A stretch of 64,000 nucleotides of DNA from JBMOUD01 sp049319665 (GCF_049319665.1 NZ_JBMOUD010000003.1:379432-443431); one strand, 5' to 3'. Positions 44,867 through 53,397 are shown, counted from the first letter of the stretch. The notes: generated by a model from the sequence alone, not told the origin. Translations and numbers: made by a program.

Positions 44867-45858
44867 TATTGCTCTTCCAAATTCAGCGGGAAATGACAGG
44901 CGTAAGCATGTGTTTTTGCCAAGCGAAGTCGGGGCGTTTCGATACATTTCTTCTGCGCATATGGGCAGCGTGGCCCCAGGCGACAACCGATAGGTAAATG
45001 TTCAAGCGAAGGGATCACGCCGGGTAAAGTATTTAGGCGACTTTTATGTGGCAGCGATCGGCCAAAATCTGGCATGGCGCGGATCAATGCCTGAGTGTAG
45101 GGATGGTAAGGTGTTTCAATTAACTCCTCACATACTGCACTTTCTACCGTTTGTCCGCAGTACAACACATTAACCCGATCGGCCCATTTATTCATGATTT
45201 GTAGATCATGGCTAATAAGTAAAATAGTGGTGCCGTTATTTTGATTGAGGCGCGCCAACAAGCGGAAAATCTGCGCTTGTGTCGTAGGCTCCATCGCATT
45301 GGTCGGTTCATCGGCAATCAGCAGACGCGGTTGATTAGCCAAGGCGATAGCGATCATCACTTTTTGGCATTCGCCTTCGGTCAGCTCATAAGGATAACTG
45401 GCCATGATGTCTTTGTGATCTTTAATACCAACGCGGTGCAACAACTCTATTGCACGACGTTTCCGCCACATAAAGCGTTGATACCACTTTCCTTTATATG
45501 TCCAGGCTGGGATCGCCTGTATCAGTTGACGGCCAATACTTTCTGAAGGGTCTAAACAGGATTGTGGCTCCTGGAAAATCATCGAAATATTATGGCCGAT
45601 CAATCGGCGACGCTGACGTGGCGAGAGCTGTAATAAGTCGATATCGTCAAAACGCATCCGATCGGCACTGACTCGCCAGTTATCTTTAGTGACCCCGCAA
45701 ATTGCTTTAGCGATGAGGCTTTTGCCTGAACCTGATTCCCCCACTAAGCCACGGATTTCACCCGCGGTGAGACTAATACTGACCCTATCGACAGCTTTAA
45801 CCGGGCCTTCTGCGGTCATAAATTCAATCGTGAGATTGCGAATATCCAGTAATGGCAT
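44866..45858 (-). CDS. sapD: peptide ABC transporter ATPase SapD
   Basis: Second ATPase of the Sap system, 330 residues. Walker A GESGSGKSLIAK, Walker B LLIADEPTNAME and an oligopeptide-type C-terminal extension with PIGCRLGPRCPYAQKKC, a likely cysteine cluster of OppD-like ATPases, are visible. The signature is degenerate (LTEGECQKVMI), as in SapD. Overlaps sapC by one base (TAATG). Confidence 0.95.
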   Translation of the reverse strand: MPLLDIRNLTIEFMTAEGPVKAVDRVSISLTAGEIRGLVGESGSGKSLIAKAICGVTKDNWRVSADRMRFDDIDLLQLSPRQRRRLIGHNISMIFQEPQSCLDPSESIGRQLIQAIPAWTYKGKWYQRFMWRKRRAIELLHRVGIKDHKDIMASYPYELTEGECQKVMIAIALANQPRLLIADEPTNAMEPTTQAQIFRLLARLNQNNGTTILLISHDLQIMNKWADRVNVLYCGQTVESAVCEELIETPYHPYTQALIRAMPDFGRSLPHKSRLNTLPGVIPSLEHLPIGCRLGPRCPYAQKKCIETPRLRLAKTHAYACHFPLNLEEQ

Positions 45859-46748
45859 TATTCGACTCCTGCGTTAATGGCTCGACGCATTCCGTCACCG
45901 AGCAAATTGATAAGTAACACGCTGATAAGAATAGCCGCCCCCGGCAACATCACAGTCCAGGGCGCAACATAAACTAACTCTAATGAGTCACCGAGCATTG
46001 CCCCCCATTCGGGTGAGGGTAACTGTGCACCAAGGTCTAGGAATCCCAGCGCCGCGATATCCAAAATAGCCAGAGACAGCGCACGAGTGAACTCGGTTAC
46101 CAATACCGCAAGAATGTTTGGCAACACCGCATAACGCAAAATTTGAAAAGTAGATGCGCCATCAAGACGAACCGCCGTGACATACTCTTTTTCAAGCTCA
46201 TCGTGAACGGCGACATACATGGTACGCACCATGCGTGGCAATAATGCTAACCATACGGCAAGCATCGCATGCTCAAGCTTCGGTCCAATAAAGGCCACGA
46301 CAATAATAGCTAACAGTAGCGACGGGATAGAGAGCAATGTATCAAGGATATGATTAAGTACTGCGGAACGCAGTCCATGAGTAATCCCAGCCAATGCACC
46401 GATGATCATGCCAAAAAATGCTGCGGCAGTTGTAATCAGCATCGCTGCACCAACGGTTGGCGCGGCGCCGGTCAACAGGCGGCTCAGCAAATCACGCCCT
46501 AAATCGTCTGTTCCTAGAAAGAACGAAATATTGCCATAGCGTGACCATGATGGCGGTAACAGTTGATAGCCTAAAAATTGTTGATCTAAGGCATAAGGGG
46601 CAAGAAGATTACCAAAAACACACAGGAAAATCAGTGCAATAACCCCATAAAAACCGATCATCGCCAACGTATCGCGATAGAAAATACTCCAGGTATATCT
46701 CAACGGACTAGGAAACCGCTTTTCACGGTATACATTATCGAAGGGCAT
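45858..46748 (-). CDS. sapC: peptide ABC transporter permease SapC
   Basis: Inner-membrane permease of the DppC/OppC family, 296 residues from ATG 46748 (MPFDNVYREKR), identical in length to E. coli SapC. About six helices are present, with the EAA-type loop EYVTAVRLDGASTFQILRY. In other enterobacteria its ATG overlaps the sapB stop. Here the two are 1.8 kb apart, so sapCDF needs a separate promoter or transcription through the insertion. Confidence 0.95.
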   Translation of the reverse strand: MPFDNVYREKRFPSPLRYTWSIFYRDTLAMIGFYGVIALIFLCVFGNLLAPYALDQQFLGYQLLPPSWSRYGNISFFLGTDDLGRDLLSRLLTGAAPTVGAAMLITTAAAFFGMIIGALAGITHGLRSAVLNHILDTLLSIPSLLLAIIVVAFIGPKLEHAMLAVWLALLPRMVRTMYVAVHDELEKEYVTAVRLDGASTFQILRYAVLPNILAVLVTEFTRALSLAILDIAALGFLDLGAQLPSPEWGAMLGDSLELVYVAPWTVMLPGAAILISVLLINLLGDGMRRAINAGVE

Positions 46749-47003
46749 AGGTATTCGCTTGGATTCTTTTGTTTGTCGCTTGCTTTGATTTATTTTCAAT
46801 AATCATATCATTACCTTATATAAACTCGATACTTGCTCACGCTGTACTTCACTATGGTTTGTATCGTTTAAATTTACGCCTTTTGTGCGCAGCCTATGCG
46901 TATCAAAAGGAGTCTATACATTGCTTGTCGCCACTAAACTGAGAAAGCAGTTGAGAGCACCTAGGCAAAGTAGAGGTAATTTCTGACTCACTTGGGCCGA
47001 ATG

Positions 47004-47037
47004 TCAGGCTATCAGTTACCGGATGCCTGATTTTTTT
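47004..47037 (+). terminator. terminator-like hairpin with T7, plus strand
   Basis: TCAGGC/GCCTGA stem with an inner ATC/GAT pairing, followed by seven T residues. It points away from sapC and has no ORF upstream, so it may end an unannotated small RNA beginning around 46900. Confidence 0.6.
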
Positions 47038-47854
47038 GCACTATTCTGTGAATGATAGGCCCATATAACTGAGCATCGGTGATTATCCTTCTATATTACT
47101 GTTGCAAGCAAGGGAACAGAGGCAACAATTTCACTCATGATGTAGGGATAAAACTCTCTTGTTCCGCTCTCGGTCTAAAATCGATGTCAATCTGACAGTT
47201 CTGGCCGCAGGTAGACCGACGATATTTGCCCCGTAAAAATGCTCGATAGTACTGCGATAGTCAGAGGTACACTCGGTTAAGTTACAATCTATTTCTACTT
47301 AACTCGCTGAGCGCTGGAGGATGAGTTTGTAAAAGATGGATATGCCTATGTAATGTAAGTTTCTTTAATATTATTTAATAAGCATTAATTAGAGTGGATA
47401 TCTTGGCGTTGAGAACCTTAGAAATAACGCTGAATGAAGATAAAACCTCTGAGAGTGAATTCATTTTGTGGTTTTATTTTAAATAGATAATTGTACTTAT
47501 TTTATTTTGTATTATGAGACTCTAATCGGTTTTTTATAGCAGGCATACCTAAGTAAGGGTAAAGAGTATGATGACCGTTAATTAAAAGTACGTGTTCATT
47601 AGTATGTGAATATTACGGTATTATTCGTTATATTTTAGAGAAATTAATTTTTGTTGAAATGCAGTGTTATCTATTTATTTGTGTGATGTATCGTGAAAGA
47701 TATTATATACTGGGTCGATGGCAAAGGATAAACGGAATTCATGAAATGCCATGCCTAATCAACTTGCTGTTTATTAATGATTTTTAAATTAATTACATGC
47801 GGAAATCTCCTTCCTGCGAAGTTAATGCGGGATAAGTAGCGCTAGGGATGTAGG

Positions 47855-47944
47855 ATGCTAGATATATTACGGATGATATTAGCTTTAGTGGGATTTGCTG
47901 TTGTTGTGACAGCAGTATTGGCGGTTAAAATTTCATCTAAGTGA
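47855..47944 (+). CDS. possible 29-residue single-helix membrane peptide
   Basis: ATG six bases after AGGGA opens MLDILRMILALVGFAVVVTA, followed by VLAVKISSK. It has one hydrophobic helix (about residues 8-24) with a basic C-terminal end, the plan of many enterobacterial small membrane proteins. A weak hairpin with a T-rich tail (47974-48001) follows. Size and AT-rich surroundings make chance possible. I do not recognise a family. Confidence 0.45.
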   Translation: MLDILRMILALVGFAVVVTAVLAVKISSK

Positions 47945-48254
47945 GTCTAACGAGAATGCTTTAAATGATAATGAAAGATTCGGCGTAGAGTCGAATTTTA
48001 TTCATGAGGTTGAAGGGTTTCTACCTAAATGTAGTTATTTTTATAAAAATGATAGGGCGGTGAGATGTGTTCGGTGTCTGAGGCTAATCGATGTGGAAAG
48101 CATCGAAATCTAAATCGAATCAGCCCTCTAGTTTTTGGAAGCATTGCTTTTTAACACCTCCTTTTAAAATTCGTCTTTTATTTTTCATCATCCAAACTTT
48201 GTTCAGAGAATAACGTTGGAGGCTTATCAGCAAATACCAAGAAATTCAAAATTA

Positions 48255-48479
48255 CTACTGATTATCGCGTCTGAACAGAGTCCATTCATCTATACGCTCG
48301 CCGCTTGGCAAGGTGCAATAACCAGCCTCTCCATCAGATGTTTTAACGATATCCAATTTTCCACCTCTATTAATGCAATGAACGGATGCTGGGTTAGCCA
48401 TTCCTGCTACTGGAGGTTTTGGCTCTGTTGAGCATGCGGCTAAAACGGTCATTCCAAGTACTATCGCTACTTGTTTCAT
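48255..48479 (-). CDS. DUF333 small lipoprotein
   Basis: 74 residues. The signal peptide MKQVAIVLGMTVLAAC has lipobox LAAC (lipidated Cys16). The DUF333 core follows: ANPASVHCINRGGKL, GYCTLPSGERIDEWTLF. The two cysteines in VHC and GYC probably form a disulfide. The family includes E. coli YoaF and proteins loosely annotated as putative hemolysins, though no haemolytic role is established. AGGAGT upstream of the ATG is a good ribosome binding site. It lies between sapB and sapC on the sap strand. Confidence 0.87.
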   Translation of the reverse strand: MKQVAIVLGMTVLAACSTEPKPPVAGMANPASVHCINRGGKLDIVKTSDGEAGYCTLPSGERIDEWTLFRRDNQ

Positions 48480-48564
48480 TTTTACTCCTCAGGGTTGGCT
48501 TCATGCCATGACTTAACGCTAGCGTTATGCTGTAGCAGCAAATACCTAACAATATAAAAGTAAA

Positions 48565-49530
48565 CTATCGAAGAGAGTACCATTCCTTATGTTTCAGAGG
48601 ATTCATCAGCGCACCAAGGATATCCGATACGACGTTAACAACGATAACCAGTGAACCGACCACCATCACCCCTGCCGAAATAGCCGCGTAATCTTGTTGG
48701 CGAATAGCGTTAATCATCCAGCGGCCAATGCCAGGCCAGTTAAAGACGACTTCAGTGATCATCGCTAGCGTCAACATCGTGGAGAATTGCAGACCCAGCT
48801 TGGGAATGATAGGCGGCAAGGCGTTGTGTAAAACATGGCGGCGAATAATTGTCAGACGGGATAATCCACGTGTTGCAGCGGCTTTAATATAATTCTTCGA
48901 TAAAACATCGTCAGTACTAATACGCATCAGACGAATGACTTCGGTTGTCGGTGCAACGGCCAATGCTGCGATAGGCAGTATCATATGGCTAAGTGCGCTG
49001 AGCATAATCTCATGACGATAAGGCGAGTGTGATAGCCAGGCATCAACCAACACAAGCCCGGTAACATGTGGTAGGGGATAGAGTAAATCTATTCGCCCCG
49101 ATACTGGCAACCAGCCCAGTTGTAGCGAGAAAAACAGGATCAGCAGCAGCGCCAGCCAGAAAATGGGGATAGAAAATCCAAGCAGCGCAAGGGTGCTGAT
49201 CGCAATATCGGGCCACTTACCGCGCATCACGCCAGCCAGAATACCCAGTGGGATCCCTATCAACAGCGCGAACGAGAAGGCCAGAATACAAAGCTCCATC
49301 GTGGCCGGGAATACCGCTTTGAGCTGCTCACTAATATTTTCGCCATTAATACTCGATACGCCAAAATCAAACTGGCATATCCCACTAAAGAAGAAGCGAT
49401 AGGCATCCCATAATGACGCGCCTTGCAACGGGGCATAAGGGGTGAAGTAGCTCAGGCTGAAAGCCACGAGACTCAGTAAAAACAGGGTGATAACTAGCAG
49501 CAGCAAGCGTCTTAAGATAAAGATGATCAT
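48565..49530 (-). CDS. sapB: peptide ABC transporter permease SapB
   Basis: Inner-membrane permease of the DppB/OppB family, 321 residues, equal to E. coli SapB. The N-terminal helix is followed by the FDFGVSSINGE periplasmic region and about five further helices. The EAA loop is KNYIKAAATRGLSRLTIIRRH. The C terminus LKHKEWYSLR is intact, so the insertion did not truncate it. Its ATG overlaps the sapA stop by four bases. Confidence 0.95.
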   Translation of the reverse strand: MIIFILRRLLLLVITLFLLSLVAFSLSYFTPYAPLQGASLWDAYRFFFSGICQFDFGVSSINGENISEQLKAVFPATMELCILAFSFALLIGIPLGILAGVMRGKWPDIAISTLALLGFSIPIFWLALLLILFFSLQLGWLPVSGRIDLLYPLPHVTGLVLVDAWLSHSPYRHEIMLSALSHMILPIAALAVAPTTEVIRLMRISTDDVLSKNYIKAAATRGLSRLTIIRRHVLHNALPPIIPKLGLQFSTMLTLAMITEVVFNWPGIGRWMINAIRQQDYAAISAGVMVVGSLVIVVNVVSDILGALMNPLKHKEWYSLR

Positions 49531-51236
49531 TGGGCTAACTCCACGGCAGGATGCGGAGAAGAGGTGTCTTCATTACTGGCATTATCTCGGTAGACGCCGG
49601 CAAAGGAAGCGTTACCGAAAGGACTTAACACGAGCCCTTTAATATCATAACGATAGGCTTGTAGACGCAGCGAAGAAGCCAGCGGTAAGATCGGTAATTG
49701 CTGTTCTAGAATCTCTTGTGCCTGCTGATAGTTGTCAATACGTTGCGATAATTGTTGAGAGAGCAGCGCTTGATGAAGCAAATTATCGAACGCGGGATCG
49801 CACCAATGCGCATAATTGGTTTGTGAGTGGATAGCAGCGCAACTTAGCACCGGACGGAAGAAGCTGTCCGGGTCATTACTGTCGCTGGCCCAACCGGTTA
49901 GCGTTAAATCGTGGTTCATTTCCATCAACCGTGCTTCCTTGAAACGTCCTTCAACCGGCACGATGATCACTTTTATACCCACTTGCGCCAAATCGGCCTG
50001 AATAAGTTCAGCGGTTTTCAATGGGCTAGGATTATAAGACTGAGAAGCCGTCGGCACCCACAGATGCAAGGTCATTTTTTCCTTGCCTAAGCTTTTGAGG
50101 ATTTCTCTTGCTTTATCGGGGTTATATTCCGTTACCTTAGCATTAATATCGTAAGCCCAAGATGCGCGTGGCAAAATAGAGGCGGCGGTTTCTGCCGTGC
50201 CGTAATAAATAGACTGCATCAGGCGCTGATTATTAATAGATAGTGCCACCGCTTGGCGTATACGTAAGTCATTTAACGGCGGTTTGTTAGTATTAAAGGC
50301 TAAATAAGCCACATTCATTCCCGGACGCAGCGTAAGGCGCAGGCGAGGGTCATTGCGTAAAATAGAGAGCTGGCTGGCCGCCGGATATGCCAAAACATCA
50401 CACTCACCTGTGAGCAATTTTGATAGCCTGCCTGTGCCACCAACACCAATATCGATAACCACTTGTGACATCCGCGGGATACCTTTCCAATATTGGCTAT
50501 TGCGCGCCAATCTGATGTATTGCCCTGCACGATAATCGACTAACTGGAATGGCCCGGTTCCTACTGGTTCACGATCAATTTCTTCTTCATGCCCCGTTTT
50601 GACCAGGTTGTCGGCGTATTCCGCCGACAGGATTGGCGCGTAATGCGTTGCTAAATGCCACAGGAACGACGCGTCCGGTTCTTTCAATTTGAATTCAACG
50701 GTGTATTGGTCGATTTTTCTGACACTTTTTACTGTATCTGCAAACTGCAGGCTGTCGAAGTAGGGATATTCGCTACCATTGACATTGTGATAGTGCGCTT
50801 GTGGATCGAGTACACGCTCAGCGCTGAACACCACATCATCAGCATTCATCAGACGAGTTGGCGTGAACCAAGGCGTGGTCTGGAAAGGAACATCTTTGCG
50901 TAAATGAAAGCGGTAGGTTGCGCCGTTATCTAACACATCCCAGCTCTGTGCTAATTCAGGAATCAAACGATAAGTATAGGGGTCAACATCCAATAAGCGG
51001 TCATACAACTGTGCTGCCAGCGTATCAATAATGAGACCACTACTGGCCTTCTGCGGATTAAAAGTATTTACCATGCCGTTAACACAGTAAACAAATCCGC
51101 TTTGGCGAATATCTTTTTGTGCAGAAATAACCGGCGCAACAGACGAGTTCTGTTGTTCAGTCTGTGGGGCGGCAATAGCAACAGATGCCGCAGAAACTCC
51201 GGCCAATAAAAGCATCCATAAGGATAAACGACGCAT
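49527..51236 (-). CDS. sapA: periplasmic peptide-binding protein SapA
   Basis: Solute-binding protein of the Sap transporter (SBP family 5), 569 residues from ATG 51236 (MRRLSLWMLLLAG). The signal peptide ends near SVAIAAPQT. An open frame extends upstream to 51422 but has no similarity and runs into the repeat region. Family motifs include GFVYCVNGMVNTFNPQ, YDRLLDVDPYTYRLIPELAQSW, and GMNVAYLAFNTNKPPLNDLR split around the conserved FNT. SapA binds cationic peptides and haem in Haemophilus; here this is inferred. Confidence 0.95.
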   Translation of the reverse strand: MRRLSLWMLLLAGVSAASVAIAAPQTEQQNSSVAPVISAQKDIRQSGFVYCVNGMVNTFNPQKASSGLIIDTLAAQLYDRLLDVDPYTYRLIPELAQSWDVLDNGATYRFHLRKDVPFQTTPWFTPTRLMNADDVVFSAERVLDPQAHYHNVNGSEYPYFDSLQFADTVKSVRKIDQYTVEFKLKEPDASFLWHLATHYAPILSAEYADNLVKTGHEEEIDREPVGTGPFQLVDYRAGQYIRLARNSQYWKGIPRMSQVVIDIGVGGTGRLSKLLTGECDVLAYPAASQLSILRNDPRLRLTLRPGMNVAYLAFNTNKPPLNDLRIRQAVALSINNQRLMQSIYYGTAETAASILPRASWAYDINAKVTEYNPDKAREILKSLGKEKMTLHLWVPTASQSYNPSPLKTAELIQADLAQVGIKVIIVPVEGRFKEARLMEMNHDLTLTGWASDSNDPDSFFRPVLSCAAIHSQTNYAHWCDPAFDNLLHQALLSQQLSQRIDNYQQAQEILEQQLPILPLASSLRLQAYRYDIKGLVLSPFGNASFAGVYRDNASNEDTSSPHPAVELAQ

Positions 51237-51392
51237 AAAAACTTCAGTTGTGAGTAAGCAATGGGATAAGTGTATCGTAAACTGGCAGTTGGCCCAACAG
51301 GATGTGAAACATGACCGTGCTTTGGGCGATTTCTGGCTTTTCCAAAGCCAGGTAAAGTAAGTTTTGGCCTTCCCAAAGCTAAGCAAAGTGAA

Positions 51393-51634
51393 TGTTTCGG
51401 TTTTTTGAATCACAGTGTTCAATGCAGCCCTGTAGCCGAAACCGAGTAAAGGGATGTAGGGCGCATCCCTTTACAATCCGGCGCCTATTTATTGATTTAT
51501 ATCGAATTCTAATTAGGCCATGTTTCAGCTACCACCGTGACAGGCGCAAATTTCATGGCTCCGCCATGCCTTCCGTCGGGTTCGAGCCTGCTTCGCTGTC
51601 TCTCCACCACTTGTCAGTGAAATTTTGAGTGCGC
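51393..51634 (-). repeat. dispersed structured element, copy A
   Basis: About 240 bp. In its own orientation it starts GCGCACTCAAAATTTCACTG and contains CATGGC-GGA-GCCATG followed by AAATTTGCGCC. Next come GAAACATGGCC, a hairpin AAAGGGATG/CATCCCTTT, CTCGGTTTCGGC and a final AAACCGAAAC. The same landmarks occur in order in copies B and C. Confidence 0.75.
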
Positions 51635-51667
51635 CACCAAGCTTTTTAAATTCAAAGGCCAAAATTG

Positions 51668-51702
51668 CCTTTACCTTTACCTTTACCTTTACCTTTACCT
51701 TT
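51668..51702. repeat. hexanucleotide tandem repeat (CCTTTA)5-6
   Basis: Five complete CCTTTA units plus CCTTT. It sits at the centre of the inverted repeat and outside any coding sequence. Confidence 0.95.
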
Positions 51703-51733
51703 CTGTTTTTGCCGTTGATTTAAAAGTCGCTAA

Positions 51734-51980
51734 GCGCACTCAAAATTTCACCGGTAAGTGATTAAGAGACAAAAGTTTTATCGTTGGCTCGTATCCGCAG
51801 CCGGGCATCCCGAATGGGATGAAATTTGCGCTATAACGGAAGTTTCTAAAACATGGCCTCTGCTGTATACCGAGTTTAAGTATCAAAAAGCCCGGGATTC
51901 TATAGGGCGCGGCCTGCGTTCTTTAGGCGGCTTAGGCCGCAAGGCTACATTGAGAACCGCGCTTGAGAAGCCGAAACAGT
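51734..51980 (+). repeat. dispersed structured element, copy B (diverged)
   Basis: Starts GCGCACTCAAAATTTCACCG. It has the hairpin CATCCC-GAAT-GGGATG where copies A and C have CATGGC/GCCATG, then AAATTTGCGC, AAACATGGCC, CGGGATTCTA, CTACATTGAGAAC and a final AGCCGAAAC. The changed bases keep the hairpin paired. Confidence 0.7.
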
Positions 51981-52128
51981 CACTTCTCTGGTGTTAATAG
52001 ATCGAAACTTACATTTTGCTTGGCTTTGGAAAAGCCAAGATGAACGTTGCCAGGCTTTCTAAAGCCGCCCAATGACATTAGTCTTCCCATGGAAATGAGA
52101 AAAATTCTCAATAAAGATCTTTACAGAT

Positions 52129-52147
52129 GATACTGATAACCATTATC
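52129..52147. promoter_or_regulatory. Fur box of ryhB
   Basis: GATACTGATAACCATTATC matches the 19-bp Fur consensus at 17 positions. It lies between a -35 TTTACA (52120) and a -10 TATCAT (52144), so Fur would block the ryhB promoter when iron is sufficient. Confidence 0.9.
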
Positions 52148-52156
52148 ATCATTTCC

Positions 52157-52257
52157 ATCGAGTCAGCGATACCGAAGCCCTCTGGTATTCCTTACCCGAT
52201 ACGACATTGCTCACATTGCTTCCAGTTTTTTAGCCAGCCGGGTGCTGGCTTTTTTTT
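52157..52257 (+). ncRNA. ryhB: small RNA RyhB
   Basis: Hfq-dependent sRNA that represses non-essential iron proteins during iron starvation. The conserved core ACGACATTGCTCACATTGCT (seed region) followed by TCCAG and the terminator AGCCAGCCGGGTGCTGGC is identical to E. coli RyhB. GCGATACCGAAGCCCTC resembles the E. coli 5' end GCGATCAGGAAGACCCTC. The 5' end is placed from the -10 element and may be up to ten bases later. A Fur box overlaps the promoter. E. coli ryhB lies elsewhere in the chromosome; here it sits between the dispersed repeats and pspF. Confidence 0.95.
52232..52257 (+). terminator. ryhB terminator
   Basis: AGCCAGC/GCTGGCT stem with loop CGGGT-like and seven T residues. It lies 10 bases beyond the stop of convergent pspF. 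Confidence 0.95.
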
Positions 52258-52266
52258 GTCTAAAAT

Positions 52267-53274
52267 TCACTCATCCTCTGCATTGACTTGAATATCATAC
52301 TTTTTCAACATGCCGCGTAGCTGGTGATAGGTCAGTCCCAGTAGCTCAGCCGCTCGCCGTTGATTGAACTTTGCCTGCTGTAATGCCTGCATGATGAGTT
52401 GGTGTTCTTGGCTTGCCATCCACTGTTTTAAATCGATGGGCAGAACGGGAAGAGAAGTGCCGTCATTATTGAATTCAGCAGTTGGTGTCATAGCGTCGTG
52501 ACTGCGGGAGAATGGATTAATGACGATATTATCGAGAGGGAATTCACTGTTGCCGTGACGGTACATTGAACGTTCCACCACATTTTTTAATTCGCGTACA
52601 TTGCCCGGCCAGCCGTAAGTCAGCAGAGTATGCGTGGCCTGCGGCGTGAAACCTGGAAACAGTGGAAAGCCCAGTTCGCGGCACATTTGGATGGCAAAAT
52701 GGTTAGCTAGCAACATGATATCTTGCTGGCGCTCGCGTAAGGCAGGCAATTGAATAACGTCAAAGGCTAATCTATCGAGCAGGTCGGCACGGAATTTACC
52801 GGCGGCCGCTAAAGCGGGGAGGTCATCGTTAGTCGCGCAGACCAGACGAACATCAACTTGCAGAGGCTGGCTGCCGCCAACCCGTTCCAGATGACCGTAT
52901 TCAATGACCCGTAATAATTTTTCTTGTACCAGCATGGGTGCCGTTGCTAATTCGTCAAGAAACAAGGTGCCGCCATCGGCACGCTCAAAGCGTCCGAGGT
53001 GACGTTTCTGTGCTCCGGTAAAGGCTCCCGCTTCATGACCAAATAGCTCAGAATCAAGCAAGTTTTCACTTAATGCTGCACAATTAAGTGAGATAAACGG
53101 CCCTTGCCAACGACTAGAAAGATAGTGCAAACGATGGGCGATAAGTTCCTTACCCGTACCTCGTTCGCCAATCACCAGAACCGGCTTGTTCAGCTTGGCC
53201 AGATGAGAAACTTGTTCAAGTACTTCAATAAAAGTATTGGCTTCGCCAAGCAGGTTATCGTTGCGTTCACTCAT
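52267..53274 (-). CDS. pspF: sigma-54 activator PspF
   Basis: AAA+ enhancer-binding protein that activates the psp promoter and is held inactive by PspA. It has 335 residues from ATG 53274 (MSERNDNLLGEA). It lacks an N-terminal receiver domain, as is typical. Walker A GERGTGKE, the sigma-54 contact loop ESELFGHEAGAFTGA (here DSELFGHEAGAFTGA), Walker B GGTLFLDEL and the C-terminal Fis-type HTH (NQRRAAELLGLTYHQLRGM) are visible. Divergent from pspA. Confidence 0.97.
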   Translation of the reverse strand: MSERNDNLLGEANTFIEVLEQVSHLAKLNKPVLVIGERGTGKELIAHRLHYLSSRWQGPFISLNCAALSENLLDSELFGHEAGAFTGAQKRHLGRFERADGGTLFLDELATAPMLVQEKLLRVIEYGHLERVGGSQPLQVDVRLVCATNDDLPALAAAGKFRADLLDRLAFDVIQLPALRERQQDIMLLANHFAIQMCRELGFPLFPGFTPQATHTLLTYGWPGNVRELKNVVERSMYRHGNSEFPLDNIVINPFSRSHDAMTPTAEFNNDGTSLPVLPIDLKQWMASQEHQLIMQALQQAKFNQRRAAELLGLTYHQLRGMLKKYDIQVNAEDE

Positions 53275-53380
53275 GGTGAAAATTACCAACCTTTAGTTAA
53301 ATTAATCACATTGAATAATAGTCTAGCAGAGACTAAAAAATAAAAATGTTTTTATTCAATAAGATAAAAATATTAAAAAG

Positions 53381-53397
53381 TTGGCATGACTCTTGAT
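53381..53397 (+). promoter_or_regulatory. sigma-54 promoter of pspA
   Basis: TTGGCATGACTCTTGAT has the -24 TGGCA and -12 TTGA elements, with ten bases between GG and GA. The -12 element is GA instead of the usual GC. It lies 128 bases upstream of pspA, downstream of divergent pspF; enhancer sites for PspF were not resolved. Confidence 0.8.

Larger units (their letters stand above)
46749..48564. other. AT-rich insertion splitting the sap operon between sapC and sapB
   Basis: 1816 bases separate two genes that overlap in the standard sap operon, and both flanking proteins are full length. The DNA is visibly more AT-rich than its neighbours, mainly 47330-48220. It holds a minus-strand lipoprotein gene, a possible plus-strand 29-codon gene, and a plus-strand terminator-like hairpin. 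No transposase, integrase or obvious terminal repeats are seen, so the route of entry is unknown. Confidence 0.8.
51324..52070. repeat. 747-bp imperfect inverted repeat
   Basis: The outer arms read GGGCGATTTCTGGCTTTTCC at the left and, reversed, GGGCGGCTTTAGAAAGCC at the right. Moving inward they share GGCTTTGGAAAAGCC, GCTTTGG and CACTTTGCTT-like stretches, then element copies A (reverse) and B (forward). The centre (about 51635-51733) is unique DNA with the hexamer array. The arms are similar, not identical. Confidence 0.7.
51237..52156. other. sapA-ryhB intergenic repeat region
   Basis: No gene is supported here. It contains the 747-bp inverted repeat, the hexanucleotide array, and the sapA promoter region (about 51237-51330). 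Open frames at 51392-51628 and 51758-51997 are by-products of the repeats. Confidence 0.65.

Noticed and set aside
51392..51997. Frames of 78 and 79 codons in the sapA-pspF interval
   Set aside because: They coincide with the inverted copies of the structured element; different copies read in different frames, so coding is unlikely.
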